DNA of 64,000 nucleotides from Streptomyces ipomoeae 91-03. Its GTDB lineage: Bacteria > Actinomycetota > Actinomycetes > Streptomycetales > Streptomycetaceae. This document shows positions 1 to 7,028 of the stretch, piece after piece (position 1 is the stretch's first letter; every line of letters begins with the position of its first letter). A program made the translations under genes and the position numbers. A model generated the notes under the pieces. It did no database searches, had not been told where the DNA came from, and worked only from the letters and a program-made list of their open reading frames with translations. The stretch covers positions 31,771-95,770 of the forward strand of contig NZ_AEJC01000056.1 of assembly GCF_000317595.1 (NCBI RefSeq), in the 5' to 3' direction.

Positions 1-286
1 AGCCCTGCGCCATGAACAGGTCCTCGTCGGAGGAGGCGTAGATCTGCGGGATCCCGTAGCCGTCGCGCTTGACGTCGACCGGCCCGGACAACCCCTCCAG
101 GGTTATCGAGCCCTTGGTCTGCGGGAACGAGGCGCGGACGGTGCCGACGGACCAGAACGCCCCGTAGCCGACACCGCCGATGACGGCCAGGACCAGGACG
201 ATCAGGAGAAGCCGGGCTCTGCGCCCCTTCTTCCTGACGGACTTGCCGGTCTGCTGGCCGGAGGAGGCGGTGGTGTCGGTGGGCAT
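1..286 (-). CDS. Penicillin acylase family protein, N-terminal fragment
   Basis: Only the first 95 codons are in the window; the gene runs off the left edge. The N terminus has a basic stretch followed by one hydrophobic segment (about residues 22-45), so the protein is probably secreted or membrane-anchored. After it comes the family signature around residues 70-95, with DVKRDGYGIPQIYA and then DLFMAQG, typical of the start of the alpha subunit of penicillin/cephalosporin/AHL acylases (Ntn hydrolases that cleave amide side chains). The catalytic Ser at the alpha/beta junction lies outside the window. The ATG is preceded by AAGGA with 5-nt spacing. The substrate cannot be told from this fragment; quorum-signal or lipid-amide hydrolysis is as likely as antibiotic hydrolysis. 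Confidence 0.85.
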   Translation of the reverse strand, partial: MPTDTTASSGQQTGKSVRKKGRRARLLLIVLVLAVIGGVGYGAFWSVGTVRASFPQTKGSITLEGLSGPVDVKRDGYGIPQIYASSDEDLFMAQG

Positions 287-605
287 CGCTGTCCTTGCTG
301 TCCTAACACGAGCGGCAGGTCGGGCTGTGCTTTGTACTGAACGCTGGAGCAACCATAGGCGCAGGGCCCGACACGACTTGACGCGGAGTCGGGAACTGGC
401 GCGGACGGACGTTCGATCTTGCCCTTGCAAGCGTCAAGAAATCGTCAAGAGTTAGGTAAGGTAACGAAGTACTTGCACTGAGGTAACCGCATCAGCACGG
501 TTCACGTGATCGGCTTCGCATGCCCACCACGCGCGCGTGCCCGCATCCAGCTGCGCGGCACCCAGTGCTCCACCCACGTGCGGTTCGGCGAGAAAGGTAC
601 GGCCC
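287..605. promoter_or_regulatory. Divergent intergenic region between acylase and antiporter genes
   Basis: This 319-nt stretch separates two divergent genes and must hold both promoters. I see no convincing coding capacity, no strong inverted repeat and no clear -35/-10 pair. The segment around 455-505 is somewhat richer in A/T than its surroundings. Confidence 0.4.
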
Positions 606-2120
606 CTGACTGTCCACGACCTCAACCAGCTCCTGCTCGTCTGCTCGCTCGTCCTGCTGGTCGCGGTGGCCGCGGTCCGGATCTCGTCGCGCAGCGGGCT
701 CCCCAGCCTGCTCGTCTACCTGGGCATCGGCATCGCCATGGGCCAGGACGGCATCGGCGACATCCACTTCAACAACGCCGAACTGACCCAGGTCATCGGC
801 TACGCGGCCCTCGTCGTGATCCTGGCGGAGGGCGGCCTCGGCACGCAGTGGAAGGAGATCAAGCCGGCCCTGCCGGCCGCCAGCTCACTGGCGCTGGTCG
901 GAGTCGCGGTGAGCGTCGGCGTCACGGCCGCGGGCGCGCACTACCTGGTCGGGCTGGACTGGCGTCAGTCACTCATCATCGGCGCGGTGGTGTCCTCCAC
1001 GGACGCGGCGGCCGTGTTCTCCGTACTGCGCAAGATCCCCCTGCCCGCGCGCGTGACGGGCACTCTGGAGGCGGAATCCGGCTTCAACGACGCCCCCGTG
1101 GTCATCCTCGTCGCGGCGCTCTCCACGGCCGGACCGGTCGAGCACTGGTACGTGCTGATCGGGACGATAGCCCTGGAGCTCGCGATAGGCGCGGCCATCG
1201 GCCTGGCCACCGGCTTGCTCGGCGCGTACGGCCTGCGCCATGTGGCGCTCCCCGCCTCCGGTCTCTACCCGATCGCCGTCATGGCCATCGCCGTCACCGC
1301 CTACGCGGCCGGCGCCCTCGCCCACGGCAGCGGCTTCCTCGCCGTCTACCTGGCCTCCATGGTCCTCGGCAACTCCAAGCTGCCGCACTGGCCGGCCACC
1401 CGCGGTTTCGCCGAAGGGGTCGGCTGGATCGCGCAGATCGGCATGTTCGTCCTGCTCGGCCTGCTCGTCACCCCGCACGAGATGGGCGACGACATCTGGC
1501 CCGCGCTCGTCATCGGCCTGGTGCTCACCATGGTCGCCCGGCCGCTGAGCGTCATCGTCGCGCTGTCGCCGTTCCGGGTGCCGTGGCGAGAGCAGGGGCT
1601 GCTGTCGTGGGCCGGACTGCGCGGCGCGGTGCCCATCATCCTGGCGACGATCCCCATGGTGAGCGGGATCGAGGGCAGCCGCCGGATCTTCAACATCGTC
1701 TTCGTCCTGGTCGTGGTCTACACCCTCGTCCAGGGGCCGACCCTGCCCTGGCTGGCCCGCAAGCTACGCCTGGGCACCGCCGGGGAGACCACCGACCTCG
1801 GCATAGAGTCGGCGCCCCTGGAGCGGCTGCGCGGCCATCTGCTGTCCGTCGCCATCCCGGAGAAGTCCCGTATGCACGGCGTCGAGGTCAACGAACTGCG
1901 GCTCCCCGCGGGCGCCGCCGTCACCCTCGTCGTCCGCGACGGCAAGTCCTTCGTGCCCCTGCCGACGACCGTGCTGCGCCGCGGCGACGAACTCCTCGTC
2001 GTCGCCACGGACCCCGTCCGCGACGCCGCGGAACGCCGCCTGCGGGCCGTCGGCCAGGGCGGCAAGCTGGCCGGCTGGCTGGGGACGGGGAACGGGAACG
2101 GCGGGGCGGGTGGCTTTTGA
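606..2120 (+). CDS. CPA1-type potassium/proton antiporter with C-terminal TrkA_C domain
   Basis: Membrane cation/proton antiporter of the NhaP2/CvrA kind. About 12 hydrophobic segments occupy residues 5-400, with the conserved charged stretch SSTDAAAVFS and then EAESGFNDAP that form the ion pathway. Residues about 410-490 form a TrkA_C (RCK_C) ligand-binding domain ending in a glycine/asparagine-rich tail. Such proteins export K+ or Na+ in exchange for H+ and are gated through the cytosolic domain. Start choice: no ATG or GTG sits at the expected N terminus. A CTG at 606 gives LTVHDLNQ, matching the family start, and has GAAAGG 8 nt upstream. An upstream ATG at 537 would add 23 residues of unlikely composition. 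The function is clear; the start is the uncertain part. Confidence 0.88.
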   Translation: MTVHDLNQLLLVCSLVLLVAVAAVRISSRSGLPSLLVYLGIGIAMGQDGIGDIHFNNAELTQVIGYAALVVILAEGGLGTQWKEIKPALPAASSLALVGVAVSVGVTAAGAHYLVGLDWRQSLIIGAVVSSTDAAAVFSVLRKIPLPARVTGTLEAESGFNDAPVVILVAALSTAGPVEHWYVLIGTIALELAIGAAIGLATGLLGAYGLRHVALPASGLYPIAVMAIAVTAYAAGALAHGSGFLAVYLASMVLGNSKLPHWPATRGFAEGVGWIAQIGMFVLLGLLVTPHEMGDDIWPALVIGLVLTMVARPLSVIVALSPFRVPWREQGLLSWAGLRGAVPIILATIPMVSGIEGSRRIFNIVFVLVVVYTLVQGPTLPWLARKLRLGTAGETTDLGIESAPLERLRGHLLSVAIPEKSRMHGVEVNELRLPAGAAVTLVVRDGKSFVPLPTTVLRRGDELLVVATDPVRDAAERRLRAVGQGGKLAGWLGTGNGNGGAGGF

Positions 2121-2489
2121 GAAGGAACGTCTGGGAGGGGACGTCTGGGAGGGGACGCCCGGTGGCTCCTGGGAGCGCGGGGCTCTCCTCCCCGGCCGCC
2201 CGGCGATCGTCAAGGCCATGTTTCGCGCCGCTCACACCGCCCGGAATCAGAGGTACGGCACGTCATGGTGCTCATTTTCACAGGTGACCCGGTCGATCGC
2301 CCTGTACGATGAAGGCGCACTTGATCGGACCAACTCTGCCTGACGCAGAGCTGGCGCGACCGTATGGCGGTCGGAACGCCCCTCGCTGTGGGCGCCGGCA
2401 TCTACCGCAGTAGCGCAAGAGGACAGCTCTCGGCGCCCGATCCCCCTCCCCCCGGGGGTCGCGCTACCAGGCGGCGGAAAGGCACGGCC
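2121..2489. other. Intergenic region with short duplications
   Basis: A 369-nt gap before the MFS gene. It starts with a tandem duplication of GGGAGGGGACGTCT-like units (about 2124-2155) and G/C-rich inverted stretches that could act as a terminator. Further on, CTCTGC-N5-GCAGAG at 2334-2350 is a perfect 6-bp inverted repeat that could be an operator for the following transporter gene. No coding sequence is supported here. Confidence 0.35.
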
Positions 2490-3770
2490 GTGGCATCCAC
2501 GGTCACCTCGAACACCTCGAAGACATCCCGCCCGGGCTACGGGCAGCTGCTGCGCACCCGTGGCGCGTGGACGTTCCTCCTGCCCGGTTTCGCGGCCCGC
2601 CAGCCGTTCGCGATGCTGACGCTCTCCCTCGTGCTGCTGGTCCAGCACACCACCGGCTCGTACGGGGCGGCCGGCGCCGTGGCCGCCGTCACCGGTGTCT
2701 CCATGGCGCTGTTCGCCCCGTACAGCGGCCGTCTCGCCGACCGCTACGGCCAGCGCGCCGTCCTGCTCCCCGGTGTCGTCCTGCACACCCTGGCCGGTGG
2801 CTCCCTGACGGCGCTGGCGCTCGCGGACGCGCCCCTGTGGGCGCTGTTCGCCGCCGCCGTGCCGACCGGTGCCTCGGTGCCGCAGATCGGCCCCATGGTG
2901 CGCGCCCGCTGGGGCGTCAAGCTCAAGGGCTCGCCCCTGATGACCACCGCGGCGGCCTTCGAGTCCGTCACCGATGAGCTGACCTTCGTGCTCGGCCCGC
3001 TGCTGGCGACCGCGCTGTGCACCGCCGTGCACCCGGCCGCCGGTCTGCTCGCCGAGGCCGCGCTCACTCTCGTCGGCGGCCTGCTGTTCGCCGCCCAGCG
3101 CGGCACTCAGCCCGAGGTCGTATCCGTGGCCCACGCGCGCGTGGAGCACGCCTCCGCCCTGTCCGTCCCCGGAGTGCGCGTCCTGATCGTCACCTTCCTG
3201 GGCATCGGCTCCGTCTTCGGCGGCATGCAGGTCTCGCTCGCCGCCTTCTCCGAGTCGATCGGCGCACCGGGTCTGAACGGCGTCCTGTACGGCGTCTTCG
3301 CCGCGGGCAACATGATCTCCGGCCTCGTCTGCGGCGCGATGGCGTGGAAGGTGGCCCCTCAGCGGCGCCTGATCGTCGGATACGCGGCCCTCGCCCTGAC
3401 CGCCTCCGCCCTGTGGACCGCCGACTCGGTGCTCGTCCTCGCCGCGCTGGGCCTGCTGGTCGGCATGTGCATCGCTCCCGCCCTGATCACCGGCTACACC
3501 CTGGTCGAGGGCCTGGTCCCGGCGGGCGCCCGCACCGAGGCGTTCACCTGGCTCACCGGCGCGGTCGCGCTCGGCCAGGCGGCGGCCGTCACGGCCGCCG
3601 GACAGCTGGAGGACCGGCTGTGGGGCGGTGCCGGGTTCCTGGTCCCGATGGCCGGTACGGCACTGGCGCTGGCGACCCTCGTGGCCCTGCGCTCACGCCT
3701 CGCGACACGACCCCGGAGCCGTACGGTCGCACGTGTCATCGGTCACCGAGTGCCGGTGACAGTGGACTGA
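2490..3770 (+). CDS. MFS transporter
   Basis: A 426-residue major facilitator with about 12 transmembrane segments. The loop between helices 2 and 3 reads GRLADRYGQR, the classic MFS GxLaDrxGxR/K signature, around residue 85. A central loop and a second six-helix bundle follow. The likely role is export of a drug or small metabolite; the substrate is unknown. I use the GTG at 2490, which has GGAAAGG 7 nt upstream. An in-frame ATG at 2364 would add a 42-residue Pro/Arg-rich stretch with no ribosome binding site. The gene stands alone, followed by the fmdB-like gene on the same strand about 70 nt later. Confidence 0.85.
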   Translation: MASTVTSNTSKTSRPGYGQLLRTRGAWTFLLPGFAARQPFAMLTLSLVLLVQHTTGSYGAAGAVAAVTGVSMALFAPYSGRLADRYGQRAVLLPGVVLHTLAGGSLTALALADAPLWALFAAAVPTGASVPQIGPMVRARWGVKLKGSPLMTTAAAFESVTDELTFVLGPLLATALCTAVHPAAGLLAEAALTLVGGLLFAAQRGTQPEVVSVAHARVEHASALSVPGVRVLIVTFLGIGSVFGGMQVSLAAFSESIGAPGLNGVLYGVFAAGNMISGLVCGAMAWKVAPQRRLIVGYAALALTASALWTADSVLVLAALGLLVGMCIAPALITGYTLVEGLVPAGARTEAFTWLTGAVALGQAAAVTAAGQLEDRLWGGAGFLVPMAGTALALATLVALRSRLATRPRSRTVARVIGHRVPVTVD

Positions 3771-3801
3771 TCGGCGGGGAATACGTCACTATGGATTGTC
3801 G

Positions 3802-3828
3802 TTAGCACTCATCGAGTGAGAGTGCCAG
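3802..3828 (+). promoter_or_regulatory. CIRCE-like operator (HrcA-type)
   Basis: TTAGCACTC, a 9-nt spacer, then GAGTGCCAG. The CIRCE consensus is TTAGCACTC-N9-GAGTGCTAA, so 16 of 18 arm positions match and the spacer length is exact. It ends at the ribosome binding site of the FmdB-family gene, where HrcA binding would block both transcription and ribosome access. Assignment to HrcA is inferred from consensus only. Confidence 0.65.
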
Positions 3829-3839
3829 GAGGAAGACCA

Positions 3840-4166
3840 GTGCCGACGTACCAGTACCAGTGCACCGAATGCGGTGAGGGCCTCGAAGCGGTGCAGAAGT
3901 TCACCGACGACGCCCTGACCGAGTGCCCCAGCTGCAATGGCCGCCTCAAGAAGGTGTTCTCCGCGGTCGGCATCGTCTTCAAGGGCTCCGGCTTCTACCG
4001 GAACGACAGCCGCGGCTCGTCGTCGAGCAGCAGCCCCGCGTCGAAGTCGTCGTCGTCCGACTCGAAGACCTCGTCCTCGACCTCGTCGACGTCGTCCTCG
4101 TCGACGTCCGACTCGAAGTCGTCGTCCTCGACCTCTTCCTCCACCAGCAGCAGCTCCGCCGCGTAG
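3840..4166 (+). CDS. FmdB-family zinc-ribbon protein with Ser-rich tail
   Basis: A small 108-residue protein. Residues 1-45 form the FmdB/CxxC_CXXC_SSSS regulatory zinc ribbon: YQCTECG, then ECPSCNG, four cysteines that bind one Zn. The following VFSAVGIVFKGSGFY is the conserved end of the domain. From about residue 60 to the C terminus it is almost entirely Ser, Thr, Lys and Asp, a common low-complexity tail in actinobacterial members. GTG start at 3840 with AGGAGGA 6 nt upstream; an in-frame ATG at 3816 lies inside the CIRCE-like element and is rejected. The family's biochemical role is not settled. The operator next to it suggests heat-shock or protein-stress control. Confidence 0.88.
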   Translation: MPTYQYQCTECGEGLEAVQKFTDDALTECPSCNGRLKKVFSAVGIVFKGSGFYRNDSRGSSSSSSPASKSSSSDSKTSSSTSSTSSSSTSDSKSSSSTSSSTSSSSAA

Positions 4167-4191
4167 CTCTCCCTTCCGCCTGACTCCTTGG

Positions 4192-4218
4192 CCCTGCCGT
4201 CGTCGTATGACGGCAGGG
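4192..4218 (+). terminator. Rho-independent-type hairpin after FmdB gene
   Basis: CCCTGCCGTC, a 7-nt loop, then GACGGCAGGG: a perfect 10-bp stem 25 nt after the stop codon, with no long T tract, as is common in Streptomyces. Confidence 0.75.
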
Positions 4219-4284
4219 TCTTCGGCGTTCCCTGGCGGCGGGGGTGGGGGACATGGCCCGTCCCGGGGGCGGATGTCGCCCGGC

Positions 4285-4290
4285 TAGGGT
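4285..4290 (+). promoter_or_regulatory. -10 box of a leaderless transcript (mtnP)
   Basis: TAGGGT lies 6 nt before the ATG at 4297, and there is no ribosome binding site. This is the usual layout of leaderless actinobacterial genes, where transcription starts at the A of ATG. Confidence 0.6.
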
Positions 4291-4296
4291 GCGGGC

Positions 4297-5220
4297 ATGG
4301 CGAACACGGAGCACGTGGAGAACGCGGCGGCGAGCACCGCAGCCGGGGTGGCGGAAGCGGTTGAGGCAGCGGCGACAGCACCCGCCACTGATCTGGCGGA
4401 GATCGGTGTCATCGGGGGGTCGGGGTTCTACTCCTTCCTCGACGATGTGACCGAGATACAGGTCGACACCCCCTACGGGCCGCCCAGCGACTCGCTCTTC
4501 CTCGGTGAACTCGCCGGTCGGCGGGTCGCCTTCCTCCCCCGTCACGGCCGCGGCCACCATCTGCCGCCGCACCGCATCAACTACCGCGCGAACCTGTGGG
4601 CCCTGCGTTCCGTGGGGGCGCGCCAGGTGCTCGCCCCGTGCGCGGTGGGCGGGCTGCGGCCGGAGTACGGCCCCGGCACGCTGCTCGTGCCGGACCAGCT
4701 GGTGGACCGTACGAGTTCCCGGACCCAGACGTACTTCGACGGCCTCCCGCTGCCCGACGGCACGACCCCCAACGTCGTCCATGTCTCACTCGCCGACCCG
4801 TACTGCCCCGTCGGCCGCAAGGCCGCCCTCGCAGCCGCCCGCGGGCGGAACTGGGAACCGGTGGACGGCGGCACCCTGGTCGTGGTCGAGGGCCCCCGCT
4901 TCTCGACCCGCGCCGAATCCCTCTGGTACCGGGCCCAGGGCTGGTCCGTCGTCGGCATGACCGGCCACCCCGAGGCGATCCTCGCCCGCGAACTCGAACT
5001 CTGCTACACCTCCCTGACCCTCGTCACCGACCTCGACGCCGGCGCCGAGACCGGCGAGGGCGTCTCCCACGAGGAGGTCCTGGAGGTCTTCGCCGCCAAC
5101 ATCGACCGCCTGCGTGAAGTCCTCTTCGACGCGGTGGCCGCACTACCGCCGAACGACACCCGAGACTGCCTGTGCACGAAGGCACTGGGCGGAATGAACC
5201 CGGGGTTCGTGCTGCCGTGA
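4297..5220 (+). CDS. mtnP: S-methyl-5'-thioadenosine phosphorylase
   Basis: Cytosolic enzyme that splits methylthioadenosine with phosphate into adenine and methylthioribose-1-phosphate, feeding methionine and purine salvage. The family core starts near residue 35 with IGVIGGSGFY (phosphate loop). PRHGRGH and PPHRINYRANLWAL follow, then VGGLRPEYGPGTLLVPDQ and the GMTGHPEAILARE stretch with the base-contacting residues. The first 33 residues are an Ala/Glu-rich extension absent from most members. At 307 residues it is slightly longer than the usual 260-290. It appears to be transcribed alone as a leaderless mRNA. Confidence 0.93.
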   Translation: MANTEHVENAAASTAAGVAEAVEAAATAPATDLAEIGVIGGSGFYSFLDDVTEIQVDTPYGPPSDSLFLGELAGRRVAFLPRHGRGHHLPPHRINYRANLWALRSVGARQVLAPCAVGGLRPEYGPGTLLVPDQLVDRTSSRTQTYFDGLPLPDGTTPNVVHVSLADPYCPVGRKAALAAARGRNWEPVDGGTLVVVEGPRFSTRAESLWYRAQGWSVVGMTGHPEAILARELELCYTSLTLVTDLDAGAETGEGVSHEEVLEVFAANIDRLREVLFDAVAALPPNDTRDCLCTKALGGMNPGFVLP

Positions 5221-5225
5221 CGGGG

Positions 5226-5252
5226 TGACAGGGCTGACAGGGCTGACAGGGC
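5226..5252 (+). repeat. Three tandem copies of a 9-bp unit
   Basis: TGACAGGGC is repeated three times directly after the mtnP stop codon. No function is evident. Confidence 0.5.
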
Positions 5253-5393
5253 TAGGGGCGACGGGGCGGAACCCCTCGTTCGGGTGGCGGAGTTTTCCAC
5301 AACCGGCCAGTAGTCCACGGCCCGCAGCGAACTCCGCCCCGAAGCCTCATCGTGAGACCGCAAGCCGATCTCACGACAGCAGGTGGTGACCCC

Positions 5394-6050
5394 ATGTCCA
5401 GTTCCACGTCCGGTTCCACGTCCAGCCCCATGTCCCGTCCCCCGTCCCGTCGCGCCTCCAGCCCCATGTCCGGCCCCTCAACCGCGCCCCTTCCGTACCC
5501 GGCACCCACCCGCTCGTACACGGCCCGCACCCCCTCCTGGGCCGCCGGCCCACCTGGTACGGACACCCCTCCCACCTGCGAGATCCCACCCTTCGCCCCA
5601 CTACGGGTACGCGGTGGCGCGCACCGGCTGCGACGCCTGGTCCGCTGCCGAAGGCGGGCCGTGGCCGCAGGTCTCGCGGTGACTGCCGCCGCCCTGCTGG
5701 CGACGGGCGCGGGCCCGAGGGACGCCGAACGGGTCAGGGGCCACCCGGTGCCCGACCCGGCGCCCAAGCGCGGCGCCATCGCCGAGAAGGTGGCCGCCCC
5801 GGTACGGATCGCCGACGGCGCGACGGTACGGCTGCTCCGGCCGGGCGACCGCGTCGACGTGATCGCCGCCGAGGACTCCGCGACGGGCGGCACCGCACGC
5901 GTGGTCGCCCGAGGCGCCCGTGTCACCGAGGTGCCGACCGCGAGCGCCACCGAGAGCGGAGCCCTGATCGTCCTCTCCGTGCCGCGCCCCACGGCGGCAC
6001 GACTGGCCGGCGCGGGCGCCACGTCCCGTCTGGCGGTGACGCTGTGGTGA
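5394..6050 (+). CDS. RcpC/CpaB-like domain protein
   Basis: A 218-residue protein. Residues 1-65 are rich in Pro/Ser with short tandem repeats at the extreme N terminus. Then comes a basic region and one transmembrane segment (about residues 83-103, VAAGLAVTAAALLATGAG). The C-terminal half contains VRIADGATVRLLRPGDRVDVI, the strand pattern of the RcpC/CpaB domain of Flp pilus assembly proteins, and ends in a hydrophobic strand. Related Streptomyces proteins are found next to mscL. ATG at 5394 with AGGTGG 7 nt upstream. Whether it takes part in a Flp-type pilus is unknown; no other tad/flp genes are visible here. Confidence 0.7.
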   Translation: MSSSTSGSTSSPMSRPPSRRASSPMSGPSTAPLPYPAPTRSYTARTPSWAAGPPGTDTPPTCEIPPFAPLRVRGGAHRLRRLVRCRRRAVAAGLAVTAAALLATGAGPRDAERVRGHPVPDPAPKRGAIAEKVAAPVRIADGATVRLLRPGDRVDVIAAEDSATGGTARVVARGARVTEVPTASATESGALIVLSVPRPTAARLAGAGATSRLAVTLW

Positions 6051-6173
6051 GGCTGCTGTCAAGGCCCTCGTCGGAGGGACCCGGGTGGACACGTCGACCA
6101 GTCCCTGCCGTAGGTTGCGGAGTCGTTTGTTCCACAACCAGCTTTTCGACAACCAGCGCAGAGAGGCCTCGTG

Positions 6174-6632
6174 GTGAGCGAGAAGAAGGAGCCGAGCATC
6201 TGGGAGGGCTTCAAGGCCTTCCTGATGCGGGGGAACGTCGTCGACCTGGCCGTGGCCGTGGTCATCGGCGCGGCCTTCACGAACATCGTCAACTCGGTGG
6301 TGAAGGGGATCATCAACCCACTGGTGGGGGCGATCGGCACCAAGAACCTCGATCACTACAGCTCATGCCTGAGCTCGACGTGCGAGGGCGAGCAGGGCAT
6401 TCAGATCCTGTGGGGCTCCGTCCTCGGCGCCACCCTCAGCTTCGTCATCACCGCGGCCGTCGTCTACTTCCTGATGGTCCTGCCGATGGCCAAGTTCCTG
6501 GCCCGCCAGGAGGCCCGCCGCAAGGCGAAGGAGGGCACCCACGAGGTCATCGAGGTGACCGAGCTGGAGGTACTGAAGGAGATCCGCGACGCCCTGGTGG
6601 CTCAGCGCGGCTCGGGCCACGACCGCGAGTAG
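6174..6632 (+). CDS. mscL: Large-conductance mechanosensitive channel MscL
   Basis: Pentameric inner-membrane channel that opens under membrane tension to release solutes on osmotic downshock. GFKAFLMRGNVVDLAVAVVI is the conserved N-terminal helix plus TM1. A periplasmic loop with two cysteines (SSCLSSTCEGEQ, residues about 64-75) follows, then TM2 (residues about 86-106) and a cytoplasmic C-terminal helix EVTELEVLKEIRDAL. The loop cysteines are unlike the E. coli protein. Start: two adjacent GTG codons at 6171 and 6174; GAGAGG at 6161 gives better spacing (7 nt) to the second. Confidence 0.95.
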   Translation: MSEKKEPSIWEGFKAFLMRGNVVDLAVAVVIGAAFTNIVNSVVKGIINPLVGAIGTKNLDHYSSCLSSTCEGEQGIQILWGSVLGATLSFVITAAVVYFLMVLPMAKFLARQEARRKAKEGTHEVIEVTELEVLKEIRDALVAQRGSGHDRE

Positions 6633-6660
6633 CGCCGTTCGCGGCCGTCGGCCGGTGGTG

Positions 6661-6843
6661 TCAGAGGTGGTGGGGCGGCTTCTCGTCGAGGAAGCGCTTC
6701 AGGTCGGCCGCGCTGTCGCCTGCTTCGCCGGGTCGCTCGCCCCAGCCGTGGTCCGAGTCGTCGGACGACGGACGGCTGAGCGGGTCGTCGAAGACCAGCG
6801 CGGCCTTGGGGTCACGTGGTTCGGGGGCAGCGGCGGTACTCAT
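6661..6843 (-). CDS. Small conserved Streptomyces protein of unknown function
   Basis: 60 residues, acidic, with no membrane segment. It contains ALVFDDPLSRPSSDDSDHGWGERPG (quoted in parts: ALVFDDPLS and DDSDHGWGERP) and ends LKRFLDEKPPHHL. Very similar short proteins are familiar from Streptomyces genomes at this position, convergent to mscL. The DLKRFL...KPPHHL end suggests a short helix. No function is proposed. Confidence 0.65.
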   Translation of the reverse strand: MSTAAAPEPRDPKAALVFDDPLSRPSSDDSDHGWGERPGEAGDSAADLKRFLDEKPPHHL

Positions 6844-6902
6844 GCCCCCAGAGTACGGCCCGCTCGCCCGTGACCGCCCCGCTCCCGCCCACTGGTGGAC
6901 TT

Positions 6903-6974
6903 ATGTCCGCAAGCACATTCGCATCCGTGAGCGCACTCGCATCCGCACGCGCGCTCCTATCCGTAAGTGCACTT
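6903..6974 (+). repeat. Four tandem 18-bp repeats
   Basis: Units start at 6903, 6921, 6939 and 6957. The shared core is TCCG(c/t)(a/g)AG(c/t)(g)CACT(c/t), with a few differences per copy. They lie directly upstream of the LtrA-family gene and are in frame with the possible leader ORF. Confidence 0.7.
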
Positions 6975-7028
6975 GTGAACGTCTGGGCGAGAATTCCCCT
7001 TGGTTTTCTGCTCTGCTGGGCCCTATGA
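6903..7028 (+). CDS. Possible 41-residue leader ORF coupled to the LtrA gene
   Basis: An ATG at 6903 opens a 41-codon frame whose TGA overlaps the ATG of the following gene (ATGA). The first 72 nt are four copies of an 18-bp repeat giving four hexapeptides of the form xSxSAL (MSASTF, ASVSAL, ASARAL, LSVSAL), followed by a hydrophobic end. A weak GGTGG sits just upstream. The coupling geometry and exact 18-bp periodicity support translation, but a chance frame over a DNA repeat cannot be excluded. Confidence 0.4.
   Translation: MSASTFASVSALASARALLSVSALVNVWARIPLGFLLCWAL

Noticed and set aside
506..2287. Arg/Gly-rich open frame overlapping the antiporter
   Set aside because: Shadow in another frame; no motif, and the antiporter frame carries transmembrane helices and family signatures.
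5290..5302. DnaA box (TTTTCCACA) suggesting an origin
   Set aside because: A single near-match with no cluster, and no dnaA/dnaN/gyrB neighbours.
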